From NCBI RefSeq assembly GCF_003589595.1, contig NW_020653200.1, positions 2,607,955 to 2,671,954 on the forward strand: a stretch of DNA of 64,000 bases, given 5' to 3'. Both the position numbers and the translations under genes were made by a program. Below the pieces are notes generated by a model, which saw nothing but the letters and a program-made list of their open reading frames with translations, had not been told where the DNA came from and ran no database searches. Below, piece after piece: positions 12,011 through 24,130 of the stretch (position 1 is its first letter; every line of letters starts with the position of its first letter). The DNA is from Hyposmocoma kahamanoa. Its lineage: Eukaryota > Arthropoda > Insecta > Lepidoptera > Cosmopterigidae.

Positions 12011-12562
12011 GAAATCGAAATCAAAATAGTTCCAAAACGTGACGACAGGAATATGTGTAAACAACTTACAATTATGACCCTTTTCATGTAAAATTGCTTA
12101 TGCTCAACTACGTCTCACCGCACTCGGTGTATAAATACAGTGTGGAGTTTTCCAGAAATTAGAAATGCTACGAGAAGGTTAAGTATTAAAGCATTACTAT
12201 TTCATAAGTAACAGAACTACAACGACGCCCGAGTGGTGTGATGAAGCATTATGTTGCTCAAAACTTTTATTTCTTCTTTTTTATTTAATGTTATTGCTGT
12301 ACAGAGACCATCATTTGATTATCCGTGCGTTTAACAAACTAGTAAAATAATTAAAACATACAAAGATTTACAGCAGTAGTAGTAATATACTATAAAATAA
12401 TTATAGTACTCGTAGGTGCTCTTGTAAAAGATCTGAACTACCTACTCTAAGAATTATGAAGACGCCGCTGAAATAAACATAACGTACGTACGTCGTTATT
12501 TGTTAAATGGTTGTCTAATATGCCTTCTACCATAAACCTACAAAGTGAATTTATGAACTAAC

Positions 12563-12643
12563 CTCCATCCTCCTGGAGGTGAGTCGTTGCTAGAGTCTTT
12601 CAGCTGGGTAGTGCTCGCGCTCTGCAAGTTCGGGACATTTACG
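12563..12643 (-). CDS. Imp: Imp/IGF2BP-like protein, Ser/Thr/Pro-rich exon after RRM1
   Basis: An 81-base exon between acceptor cgcttgcag (12645-12644) and donor GTTAGT (12562-12561). It begins with one base that completes the Ile codon from the previous exon, then encodes 26 codons beginning VNVPNLQSAS and ending DSPPGGW, and leaves two bases (AG), so it ends in phase 2. The opening (RKIVNVPNL across the junction) recalls the first strand of the second RRM of vertebrate IGF2BPs, but what follows is a Ser/Thr/Pro-rich linker and not an RRM fold. The next exon is not found and should lie to the left, possibly outside the window. Confidence 0.75.
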
Positions 12644-13894
12644 CTGCAAGCGTTAAAATAATCAGGTGGGTAGGAGCAGGAGCTAAAATCTTAATTAATT
12701 AATAGAATAATTTCAAACTATGCTTCAATAAAATTCAAATTTCAATGAGAAATTCTTCTCGTTACGTCCATTTTGTATACATTTAGCATCAAATGACTTA
12801 ATACAGTAAAAGAGTACGAGTGAGAGGAGTAGGTATCGCATCATATCTATTGCAAAAACAAACTTCAGACTTTCGGGAGATGTTGTCTAAGTACGTATTT
12901 TGATAAATTTGTCAGGTTTCGGTACGATTTGTGTTGATGTTTCTATTTGGATACAAGGCTTCCCTGGGGAATCGCCATTTTGGTATACTTCCAAATGTTC
13001 TGGACAATCAGTCGTAAAATAAACTTCAAGATCAAAAAATTCGGAAAAACATTGTGTGATGCCATTTACGCGTCATCGCGTTTCCCGAAGTATCCTAGAT
13101 TATAATATACACTTCGAAAAATTCTAGAAAACTATTCGGCTTATATTCGAAACCATTGTTTCAAAGTTGACAATGGATCGTTAATGCAACATCGTGTAGG
13201 TAAACATGCTAGTCCTCTGGAAATTTACTTGGAAATGGTAAAAGACAAATGTTCGAGATATTTTCAGAAGTTTCTTTGAGTCACTCGACTGACACACGTG
13301 ACTTCGCAAGTAGTTTCATGAAGCCGTCATATAATTGTCAACTGTGCAGTTTTGTAAACTATGCGGATTTCGCGATCAAAATTCATTGCGTGTTACTAAA
13401 AGAAGGGGAAGTGGTTGTTTCTTAAATCGTAATGGTGAGCCACTCAGTTACTACTTATCTACATAATTATATAAACTATTACGCATCTATCTCGCGTTTA
13501 CGTTACGGTAGAGAATAATGAGATTCTTTAAAGTTATTTCGTAAGGAAGCACGTTACCAGATACGTAGTTGAGTTTATGTTGAGGTGTATAATTAGTATA
13601 AATGTATGGAATAAGTTCTAAGTAATATAGCAACATGGACGAAAAGGTAATGTAGGCACACAATGCATTTGCCTATAGATGCTAAACGTTAAATGCGTCT
13701 TTGTGCTGAAGCACATTTTTAAAGTATTAAAAGTCTTTGGGTGTTAATTCAACTGAGATGATGGAAACTTTTTATAATTGGATATCAAGTTTACGCAAAC
13801 ACGAGTTTATTAGGCTTAGGCTTCAGATTAGTGAACAACGGAAGCTTTAAAAATTCAATGATTTTCTTGCTATCAAAAAAATATTCATGCTTAC

Positions 13895-13952
13895 ATTTTT
13901 CTATTTGCAACTGATGGCTCAACAATCAGTGGAAGTCCACAGTAAGAGTAAC
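13895..13952 (-). CDS. Imp: Imp/IGF2BP-like protein, exon completing RRM1
   Basis: A 58-base exon between acceptor cttacag (13954-13953) and donor GTAAGC (13894-13893). It starts in phase 1, completing the Gly codon left by the previous exon, and ends in phase 2. It encodes 18 codons, YSYCGLPLIVEPSVANRK. The part LPLIVEPSVANRK lines up with the end of RRM1 in IGF2BP proteins, where a KPIEVEHSV-like strand is followed by a basic run. It is too short to stand out as an ORF; it is supported by exact phase continuity on both sides and by the family match. Confidence 0.82.
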
Positions 13953-14055
13953 CTGTAAGTAAGTAGATTTCAAAATGAAATAATAGTTTAAACGGGTAAG
14001 GTCTTAAACACAATAGTAACGAAGAGTACTTATTGAAGAAAAAGTTATAGAATAC

Positions 14056-14321
14056 CGTGAAGTTTATCTATAGCTCGATCAGCTGCCGATTGGTCCGGGA
14101 AGTCCACAAAGGCATATCCACCCCTCTTTACGGAGATATCGGCTACGGTAAGATTGTGTTCCGCAAAAAGCTGTCTTACTGCAGTTTCGTCAGCTTCGAT
14201 AGGTAAATTTCCAATGTATAGTTTATTCATCGCAGACACGGTCTTCAGCTGCTCACTCATTTTTACGGCGATTCTTTGAGAAATCACTATGAAATCCCAC
14301 TTTTCTTCAGTCGTTAACGAC
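14056..14321 (-). CDS. Imp: Imp/IGF2BP-like protein, RRM1 exon (first of three linked exons)
   Basis: This exon encodes most of an N-terminal RNA-recognition motif. The likely start is the ATG at 14260 (protein begins MSEQLKTVSAMNKLYIGNL); the second ATG at 14230 gives MNKLYIGNL, which matches how IGF2BP proteins begin. RNP2 is LYIGNL and RNP1 lies in KRGGYAFVDF, both intact. The exon ends in phase 1 at a GTATTC donor (14055-14054), after DKLHG. A good acceptor (ttgcag) sits at 14323-14322, and the frame upstream of the ATG is open to that acceptor, so an earlier 5' exon probably exists, untranslated or with extra N-terminal codons. Family role (known): Imp/IGF2BP binds mRNAs and controls their localisation, stability and translation in cytoplasmic RNPs. 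The call rests on the RRM and the next exon; the KH domains are not in view. Confidence 0.85.
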
Positions 14322-16221
14322 CTGCAAGTACAGCAAGTCTGCCGAATTTCTTTTGTCTGTTGAATTTGACATTAACCTAAATTTAGAAATCGATCACCTT
14401 GGTTTTATCTCTCGATGGCCATGGTTGCTTTTGGGTAATTATTAAACAAAGAGATTGTATTTATTATTGCGATAAAGTCATAGATGATACACTATAAGAA
14501 GCAATTGTCTGTGACAGTTCAGAGATCTCAACAGGGGTCAACCCGGTCATTTGCCCGAGGCGGCGTTTTCATCCTCATTGACACTCACTTTAAAAGGCAG
14601 GATATACTCAATTAATTGAAGCATATTTTGCAAATACTCGTATATATTTTGCTTGGTTAACGGACTTTAAATAAATAGTAATTTTATATAGTACTTTTTG
14701 TTACACCTTTGCATTTCCAACGGTTTACTGGTTTTGTTTATAAACTAAAAAGTCGAAATAAATAGACGACTATAAAATAGTATGTAGTGTTTGAATAAAT
14801 AAATATAGGATTAATAACTTCCATCGTGTGCGTGAATCATTTGGTTATGTAAGGTTTACGTATGTACCTACTCAGTGGCGTGAATTTATTTGAAACAAGA
14901 ATTATCGTCAATGCCATTTATGTCATCATTTCTATTAGGTCAGTGAACTAATTCAGAGAATAAAATAGTTATAAATCCGGAAAAATAGTTTCATTTCCTA
15001 TGTGTAACAATCGCGAAAACATAAGAACTCAATAATAAAATAGTTGTTTCTAATATCATTACTGGAGTGTACAGTTTTAGAGGATGGAAAAGTTGACATC
15101 ACTATTTTTATGTCCTTTTTGGAGAGGATTGCCGTTTAAACCATTATTTAAACACTTTTGATAGTGTGTTGCCGTTTGTAATACCGTTTCCAATAGTTCT
15201 GTAAAACTTTTGACATTGTTGCATCAGTGGTTTAATTATTATAGATAGCGGATAGAGTGAGAGAACATCAGTGTTACAGGGATGGGTTGGGAAGTATACT
15301 GTTATAGTAAGTGAAGAAGAAAAAAGAAATAGATTAAATAATGCATGGAGTAGCGACAGTAGGACGGTGAAATAAAATTGGGTAAAAAACGTGTCCATAA
15401 AAGACTGGTCGAAGAATCTCGGCGACAGGGTGGCTGAATCACGTAGATTAACCGTCTTACAAAACCCTAAGGTTTCCCTACGCAGTTGGTTACTCCAAGT
15501 GACGTGGTAGAGGCATCAACAACGTGCACTGGCATGGCAGTAGAAGTTAGTGAGATTATTTATTACATTTATCAAAATGGTGAAGACATTGTTTTTGAAC
15601 AATTTTGTGAATCTGATTCGAGACGACTGAAACTGGTTTCCAGGTCTGGAGTGCTTACAAAAGTGCCCGTGTGATTGTCGTAAATCCAAACAAGTTATGG
15701 CTACATTAGATGTAACAATATTTTCTTATTTCAGTGCAATTTCTAAGCGAGCTAAGAAGCTTTACCGACAACTATATCGATGTATTAGAGCGTTTTTGAT
15801 TACTGATCGTAACTGTGGTAATTAGGTACTTCGAAAAAATACCCCGATAGTAGATGTAGAATGAATATAGTCTTCGTTCTATGAAAGTGAAAAAAATTTG
15901 GTTTTCGTATTTCGCGAAATTCGAAAATATAGGGGTGGTTTTGTTGGCGCAGTATACTAATACGAGTAATACTTACGTCAGATATAAATCTCATAGAGCC
16001 TAGGCTATGGGTTGGTACGCTTTTTATGATCTGAAGTCAATGAATTAGTAAAAAAATGGTAAGTAAGGTAATACAATAAGTGATGCGTGGCAAAATCTTC
16101 ATTGTTTAGCGAAATCTATTTGTAATCTGTTCATGAACGTCCCTTCATTAGATGTGTTGTTGTCTATGAACTATTTATTTAATTTAGTTACTAGTTCCCT
16201 ACTTAATACCTTCCATTGCCA
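14322..16221. other. No supportable gene
   Basis: Region upstream of the RRM exon. It should contain or lead to an earlier 5' exon of Imp, but none could be picked out. The reading frames at 15144-15398 and 15486-15674 show no family resemblance. Confidence 0.4.
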
Positions 16222-17728
16222 TATACAGGGTGGCCCATTTACAGTGGTTCAAAATTCTTTTTTAGACGACATTGTAACAACGCATTTAAAATAAACATTA
16301 GTTCAATGAAAATCAAAAGTTTAGAGATTTTTTATGTACTTTTTTAAATGTTCTACTCTAGTCATTAAAACCCATTAGGTTTGAAAACTATTCCGCTAAA
16401 TTAATTGAAATTTGGTATGGAAGTAGTGTGACCATATAGCTAGCATGTAATGAGCCATTTTTGTGTTTGGTCTTAGAAATTGTAGTTATTTTAGACATTT
16501 AGGAGATTTTTTATTTCTTCACGAATAAAATGTTAGTTTCGAAAAATTCGTGACTTATTTTGTTTATAAACAAATAAAAAATCGCCTAAAACAAAGGCGC
16601 AAACTAAAAACAAACACAAAAATGGCTCAATGCATGCTAGCTACATAGTCATACTACTTCCAAACCAAAGAAGGAATTCGACATCCCATGTATTTTGTGA
16701 CTCAGTGTTTTTGACGATGTGCATTAAGGTGATCTATTAATACATGTGATTCATTACCAAAGCATCAAAAAAGCTAATTGAGTACAACCTGTAGTAGCTG
16801 GGGGTTATAAAGTTGACATAGGTTATGTTTATAACATTATCCTCTATTTCACTTCAGATGTATGTTCGTGGTAGCAGAAAACAACAAGTTTTCAGTTTGT
16901 TCCCAAAAATAATAAAGAACATCCCGAATATTCCCAAGTCTGCTAACTGCAGAACATGACAAGTTATATTAAACGTGTCAGAACATTTAATATAACTTGT
17001 CATGTTCTGCAGCAACGAAAATGAATAAATATTAAATCTGCCTAAATTGCAGAAATCTGCCATAAATGGACACACTATTCTCAATATCAATGTAACATTG
17101 ACATTGGGAAGAGGTCTTTTGTCAAAGCTTTCCTTTGCAACTTTCCTAGTGATACTCACTTAAATATTGTGTAAATATTTTTATCACATTGTGTTTTATT
17201 TTTTGCTTTATGTCATTACTGTTTAATAGATTATTTCATAGCTTTAATGTTTTATGTGTATACTATAAAATAACCAATACTTCAGGTAGGTACACATTCA
17301 ATGATGCTTAAAATGAAACGTACGTACAAGAACGTTCCCTAATCTATGGTCGAATTGAATCAACTGCGTTGTGTTCTTGCATATTCTAAAATACAATGTT
17401 TTACAATTTTTTTATTCCCGACTTACGATAACTAGGCATAAACTAAAACGCAGAATTATACTAGCAAAGCCCATGAACGGCTCTTCGCCGTTTTTGGGGC
17501 AGCTTTAGCCATTCTTCTTTCAATTAATTTAGTGGAATAGTTCGCAAACTAGAGTGGTTTTAGTTTTAGTGGTTAGAGTAAAAAATTTCAATAAAGTACA
17601 TAAAAAATCATAACTTCTGTCGATTTTCGCGGAACTAATGTTTAAAACTAATGTTTTAAATGGGTTGTTACAATGTCCTCTATGTATAAAAAAAATTTTG
17701 GACTACTTTAAATGGCCCACCCTGTATA
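16222..17728. mobile_element. 1.5 kb DNA element with long terminal inverted repeats
   Basis: The left end TATACAGGGTGGCCCATTTA and the following roughly 90 bases (ggttcaaaattctttttt, acattgtaacaac, catttaaaa) match the reverse complement of the right end (…aaatggcccaccctgtata). The interior has another inverted pair (16414-16510 against 16560-16680, tttggtatggaagtagtgtgac … with tagctagcat and gagccatttttgtgttt) and a perfect hairpin at 16947-17012. No transposase is recognised, so it is non-autonomous. The superfamily is uncertain. Confidence 0.7.
16947..17012. repeat. Perfect 27-bp hairpin, 12-base loop
   Basis: The left arm 16947-16973 begins CTGCAGAACATGACAAG and ends in TTAAA. The right arm 16986-17012 is its exact reverse complement. 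The loop is cgtgtcagaaca. The arms are flanked by unrelated sequence, so this is a discrete stem inside the larger element. Confidence 0.8.
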
Positions 17729-19364
17729 ATAGAAACGTAGGCGTTGTATGGTGTGGGTAGAAGGAAATTCGAGTGCAGCCCCTATATCAAAAACGTTAAG
17801 GTGTATGATGTCTCTTATCGGTAATATATGTACCTAATCCTAAAACAGTTAGGTAATGTATAAAATAAACTCCATTATACACTTGGACTAGGTATTCTAT
17901 ACAATGACGAACGTGCATTAAATAATGTATAAAATTTGTGAAATGTAAGTGCAGAAAGTAACGTAATAATAGGAAGTGCAGATATTTTATGCACGGCCAT
18001 GTGTCACAATAGTTCATCTTGTGAGGATAAGTAGCTAAATAGAAGAATTGGAACTTAAATTCCAGACGATACTTGACTAAGAAAATTCCTATTTTTTCGA
18101 ACAAAATATTGTATTACAGTAGCAACAAAACCCTGATACATTAGATGTGCACGCTACACAAATCAAACTTAACATACCTTTTAATTCATAAAACTGTAAT
18201 TACATAGTGTTACAATAAATCCAATTATAACAATTAATCACTATAAACTCAACTTTATTGGAGCCAAGCACTCATTAAATTTTACAAATATTAGTTTTTC
18301 TCGAAAAGGTTCATTAAACGGTATCCATAATATTTTCGACCTACCTCGGAAACGCAAACTAATTGAGTTCTGGCACTTTTGACGTTTTCATATACTAACC
18401 TCACCTAAACCAACAGGAGGTCGAACCAGCTCGGAAATGTTTTTTCGTGAATGAATTCCTTTTGAAAAAACTAAAGGCGAATGAGTACTTACTTAATAAT
18501 CTTCTCAAGGTTTTTCTCTTTCACCATCATCATCATCATCATATACAGTCTGATTTTATTACAAGGGTAAAAAAAGTCTTTGCGCACTCGGTAAAGTACA
18601 TCTGTGTCCGCCTAGCACAGCTTGTCTTGTGAGAGACCCGTAGTTGTACTGGACATTAATTAAATCGTAACTTTTTCATTTCACACAGGCAACAAAAAAG
18701 TGAAATAAAAGAACTTTATGTACCCACAGGTCCAATAATATTTACTTTTACTCTCAAGATGTAAAAAAATACATTTATTTGTATGACAATCAACTACAAA
18801 AATATAACAAAGGAACATTTATTTATTAACATTTTTAAGTAACGCAAAAATAAAATGTTTAATTTTTAACAGTACATGAAATACAAATCGCATATCGGCT
18901 TCGACACTTACACAACTCAAGAATGGAGAATGTGGCAAAAGAAAAGTGAAAAAAAAAAATAAATAAGCAAACCTTCCCGAGCAGTCGTAAAAAGTGACTC
19001 TGTTGCCATAATCAAATCTTTTTTACTAAAAAGCAGGAAAACATCTGCATTGGCCCATAACAAAAAAATCTGATTTTTACTTTTGACACTGTTGAAGCTA
19101 GTATGCGACACGTATTTTATAATAACAGTTACCTATATTCATATAATTATAATATATCTATTATATAAACAAGCATTTTGAACTAGCCAGGTTTACTAGA
19201 GAAGTCTGTTACGTGTCCTATTCAAACTAACAATACACCTCTTTGCCTAGAAAATATTTAATAAGTAACACCATCAAAAAATTTCATATAAAAAATATAG
19301 CTTGATCGGCGTTTCAGCTGAACATGAATTCTGAGTTTACTACAGCTATAGGGAAGTACTGTCA

Positions 19365-19600
19365 ACCTTACCTATTTCTGCCGCCAAGCAGTTATGTGAG
19401 CATTACTGCGTTCCGGTTTTGAAAGGTAGAGATAGTGGTGAAATTACAGGTACATGGGACTTATCAACTTATGTCTCAGGGTACGAGCGTAGTGGCAGTG
19501 TCCCTCAGATCATTGCGGTTTAAAGCTCTGAGTGGCACTGCAACTGTTATGAAGTCTCTCACTTGGTATTATAAAAAAGTCAGAAGAATAGTGTCTTTAT
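19365..19600 (+). repeat. Retroposon family A, copy 1
   Basis: Contains the family core cttacctatttctgccgccaagcag, ccggttttgaaagg, gtgaaattacagg, catgggacttatcaac, cagatcattgcgg and ttaaagctctgagtggcactgcaactg, and ends in an A-rich tail. The core resembles a very abundant lepidopteran repeat (from memory), probably a LINE-3'-end-related retroposon. Confidence 0.7.
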
Positions 19601-21075
19601 TGTTATTAAACCGAGACCCCACAGATCGCGTTGGGGTGGCACTACTACTCGTATGGTTGAAATTTAATTTCATTTGCAATTTCTAGACTTGCGTGTTTTA
19701 GTAGGAACATTTGTGACTTGTTAGAAAAAATAGAAATTCGCAATAATATGTTATTATACTTTAAAAAATATATAGATATTAAATATTCATTGCGTTTCGA
19801 GCAAAATCACAGAAGTTAATTCGGTCCACATAGGGACAAATTAATGACGCACTACGGCTATAAATGCAGAAAAAATCTCGGCTTTAAATTTTTTTGTAGC
19901 GCTCCTGTAGTACAATCCACAATGGTGTAGGAAAACTAGGAACTACTTTCTGACAGTCCTAAAGTTATTTTATTTTATTTTCCCCGAAAAGTTATTCCAC
20001 GGGTGTGTTATTGTTTTTGCATATAATTTAGATTCCTATATACTTTTGAACGCATTGACTTACAATTATATGGACGTCGGGTCCGCACTTGTAAGGCGCT
20101 AAATCCTATACAGAGCGCCAAACTCCGCTTTAGTCTTCATTTGTTCGACTGACAGCGCGATACTGCGATGACATTACAATTTAAATTTCGAATAGGTTGA
20201 CTTGGGACATTTTTTTCGTGGTTTTTGTATTAGACCCGTCGTCCATTTATTTGTAAGTCATAAAATGTCTACTTAAGTCCTAATCTAAATATCATACATA
20301 AATAATAATTTGTAAACATAAATACAATTTTGTACTAAGGTAGTTAGCTAGCCAGTCTTTCGACAGTTGCTTAATATTTATATGGCGTTTTTTAGTGTTG
20401 CAAAGACATTCGGTACATTCGGCTTCACACCGAATAGCGTATATTTGGCAGGGAGCGTGGTCTCGGCCTGATTGATGCATGTACGAAAAGTGGCATGAAA
20501 AATGCCACTTATTAACTTCAGTTGTGATATGAGTTATAAATAATTTTGTGCAGTGAAACAAAAAAGGTCATTTAATTTTCAAGTTTATGGTTGGATTAAC
20601 TTTAAAATATATTTTAATTTTGTTCATCAAATAAAAAGGACTTGAGTTTGTTACAGTTTCTTTAGTCACGATTAAACTAAATAATAAGTGTGTAGTTAAA
20701 TTCACTTCATCTGTTACCTTTTTCAAACTCTTAGAAAAATAACTTAATTATATTACATTTCCGATCTTACACATAAAGCGACGAATTTTCTCGACCTTAC
20801 AAGTATGTTCATCATTAATAAAAGTTACATAATAATTTACTGTATTTTCTTTTTTCCACTTGTTATTAGGTATTCAGTATTCGGCCAACTAGTGATCTCT
20901 TGGTATTGCGGCGATCAGTAAAGAAACAGGCCGAATTTGCTGAACACCGACTAGTAACCGAATATTAGTTGCAACTTCAGTTTTTTACCCACTTTTTTAC
21001 ATTAACTAGTAAACGTTCCCACCAAAAAAAAAACCCAGTGTGATTTCAAGTAGGCAATATTTTGGTAACGCAACG

Positions 21076-21079
21076 TGTG

Positions 21080-21117
<38 letters not shown>

Positions 21118-21118
21118 T
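21076..21118. repeat. (TA)n(CA)n microsatellite
   Basis: gtgtgta, then about eleven TA units, then about eight CA units. The GTGT/ACAC flanks make it a palindrome centred on the TA run. Confidence 0.9.
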
Positions 21119-21494
21119 ATTATAAATAACTATAAATATATATACTATAAAAATATATATTCTGTAAATAACGGCAGTTATCAATCATAATAAGGCGAGT
21201 AACAAGACAAAAAATTATGTAAACCAATACGCACCCCTAATCCATATAAACTGCCTTTATATTTGTACGTACATAAACATTATATTTTGATTTGCCGTAT
21301 GAAAAGCACTTACACTAAAAGGTTTTATGATTAACAATTTAATAGGCACTTAGGTGTTATCGAATTTTCATTTCCATTAATAGTTTAACGTGTCAGTTAC
21401 TAGTGTTTACTACTTAATGATTAAAACCAACTTTATGAGTTTGTTGCTCAATTATCAATCCGACACCGGACTACACCTCTTCACTAAGGGCGTC

Positions 21495-21700
21495 TACTAA
21501 TTAAAGGCTTATAGAAGCGCTGTAGTGCTGCAGTCGCAACACTACTAATTTTCACACAATATTTAGAAGCGCAGTTGCAGGGCCAGTGCCGTGAAACGTG
21601 CGCGCCACTGTCGCAGTTACAATTAGTGAACTAAAACTTATTAACGCGCGGCTGCCGCGCAACTGCAGCGCTCCTATAAGCGTCTACTTTGAAGGCTTTT
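21495..21700. mobile_element. Foldback MITE-like element, GC-rich arms
   Basis: Left arm aaaggcttatagaagcgctgtagtgctgcagtcgc matches the reverse complement of the right arm (gcgcggctgccgcgcaactgcagcgctcctataagcgtctac). The reading frame at 21598-21813 crosses it and has no family resemblance. Confidence 0.5.
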
Positions 21701-23125
21701 TGTTATTCAGTTTTAAATATATAATGCACTCATTTATTAACGTCTTTGGATTGCCTGCTCGAAAGCAATCGGCGGACTCGTTAACAACCCGTCACCTGTA
21801 CGGATATAGATGATCCGACTTACTGCGAGGACACCAAGCCTTCTACCGGGCGCTGGCGTCGTACGACAATACCTTAACAATGCAAGGATAGCGACTTGGA
21901 TCAGGCGCTGGATTGATATGTGAGATTCCTCATTTTTACAAATACGTAAATCAAACTAATGATGCGTTTTCTGTATCGCAAGCAGATGGCGTGCAGGTTC
22001 TAATTTTAAAGCGATAGTCAAAACTTTTCTTTTTCAGTGGTGCATTGCTTGAAACGTAATAGTACATTGTGTATTAAGGACGGCAAAAAAAAAATCCTAG
22101 CGAGAAACTATTAGAAGCCCGAAGCCGAAGGCTGGTTCGAATAACTCGAATTTTTTTATTTTTTTACCGTCTGTGATACACACAATGATTTTCATCACAT
22201 TTGCCAGGATATATTATGTTTATATTTTATAAATATGGTTAACACAACAATTATGGATTTAGCAAATGGCGGGCTTTTCGTCTTTTTTTTATCAACAGAT
22301 GGTCAGCAAGATGTTCTTCCATAAATCTAAAATCAAAGAAAAAGCAAAAAGGATCTTAAAAAAAATTTGCTAAATTTTTACACAGAAAACTATTAAAATG
22401 ATTTAAGATTTTAAGAAACTCTTAATAATAAGTATATAAGTGGTAGAATTGCAATTAAACTTCTGTTTGGATAACATTTTAAGCGAATGTTTTAATTTTG
22501 AACTTTAGTATCTCTTTACTTGAACTTGAACCTGACCTATATAGGGAAGTATGTCGTGCTACACATTAAAAAAAATCTCCTTACCGACAATGGCTGTAAT
22601 GGGAAGAAAAAGACCCGAGGGTTTTATTGGGCGCATTATAGTCAAGTTAGCCACCACGCAATCATACTATTTACGAGCAAGTGTGATGAAAAAGATTTTA
22701 TTGTATACATATTTTTGATAAATCTTTTGTATGTTTATTAAACTTGATTTAATTGTACACTTACATTTTGTATTTATATTTATATACACAATAATATAAT
22801 TAAACTAGTCATGATTTCAACCTGCGCACAACTTTTCTGTACGTGAGATAAGGGAGTCACCACACTTTTCGACATGGAATCGACGCCGCCGTACGGCCGT
22901 TGTTGCCGTCGTTTGGACACCTTGACTTGTCGCAGGCACTGTCACGATAGGCTCTCTTCGTCTGTGTCGAATTGCGTGAACATAAAGCCTTTTCCGACTA
23001 GCCTAATGCGATTCGACGATAATAAGTGTGGTGACTTCCTAATTCTACGCTTTAATTGTAATATAATCATTTGATATTCATACAACTCAGCATGAAAGGG
23101 CTAAGTGAAATAAAATAGTTCTCGC

Positions 23126-23522
23126 TATTACAGACCTACCGTACTGAGTCGGTTCCTAAGATAGCTGCGCGGTGCGGGAAGACCCACAATTTTCGTAACA
23201 GTGCTGCGCACGGGACAGTTGTAACAAGATTTTTCTGACGATATTCAATAGCAAGCTGATTGGAAAAAGTGCCTACCAAATTAGTAAATTGTTGTTAAGT
23301 GACTGATATTAAAAAAAACTGCTTCATTGATAATTGAAATGAATAGACAAGCCATTTCGTACTTTTTACATTCAAATTGTTATTGATAATCGTCAGAAAA
23401 ATCTTGTTGCAATTATTCCTTATGCTCCGGGACATAACAGTTACGTTAATTGTCATTCCTCCCGGACCGCGTAGCTACGTCAGAAACCGACTCTACGACT
23501 ACGACGGTAGGCCTGTATTTAA
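23126..23522. mobile_element. About 400-bp foldback MITE just downstream of TTC39
   Basis: Ends ttacagacctaccgt and acggtaggcctgta are inverted. Further in, gagtcggttcctaagatagctgcgcggt..ggg pairs with the complement of cccggaccgcgtagctacgtcagaaaccgactc, and aacaagatttttctgacgat pairs with atcgtcagaaaaatcttgtt. Arms of about 170 bases flank a short centre, covering nearly the whole element. Target duplication unclear. Confidence 0.75.
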
Positions 23523-24130
23523 AACCGTTTTATCGTCATAACAATACTGGCTATCGCATAGAAATACTTAACGAGATCTAAGATGTGAAGGCAACTTACA
23601 ATTTGTTTGGTGTTGTTTACTCAATTTTATTCTAATCGCAAAGTTGCTTATTGCTGCTACATAAATTAGGTTAATACACAAGTTAATTTTAAGAAATTTT
23701 ATTAGTTTGTAAACTACTATCACTTTTGTTATTGCAAATAACGTTCTAAAAATGAAGTAAGATCTTTTATCAATCTGCTTTGCTTTTTATATTGGGTTCT
23801 ACTGTGTTGGTTTCAAATGACAAAGATGGAATCCTATTTGTACGTCATCTTAATCTTATTGTTTGTAATGATAGCTGGGTTAAATAACTGTTTTATCAGT
23901 ATGTTATTAGAGAGCGTCCAAAGGCTCGTGACAGCTTGTAATTTTTTTTATATTTAAATTTGTTTAAATTGACTAAGTGATCTTAACCTAATTCATACTA
24001 CGTCAAAGACCCTATAGACTTACGTCAGCACGTGCCTCGCCTGTCGCGTAGGTGGTACTTTAGTGCCGTTGGTCAATACAAACAGACACTAGCACAGCGT
24101 AGCACATCGATGTACCGGGTAGTGCATCAA

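Larger units (their letters stand above)
17729..23125. other. Gene-poor interval between Imp and TTC39
   Basis: Contains retroposon A copy 1, a foldback element at 21495, and microsatellites: (CAT)n at about 18522-18541 and a (TA)n/(CA)n tract at about 21076-21118 that is itself palindromic. The frame at 22874-23074 is arginine/cysteine-rich but has no recognisable domain. Confidence 0.4.

Noticed and set aside
18447..18632. Frame with a histidine run
   Set aside because: The run comes from a (CAT)n microsatellite; no domain resemblance.
21002..21184. Frame rich in I/Y/C
   Set aside because: Translation of the (TA)n(CA)n microsatellite.
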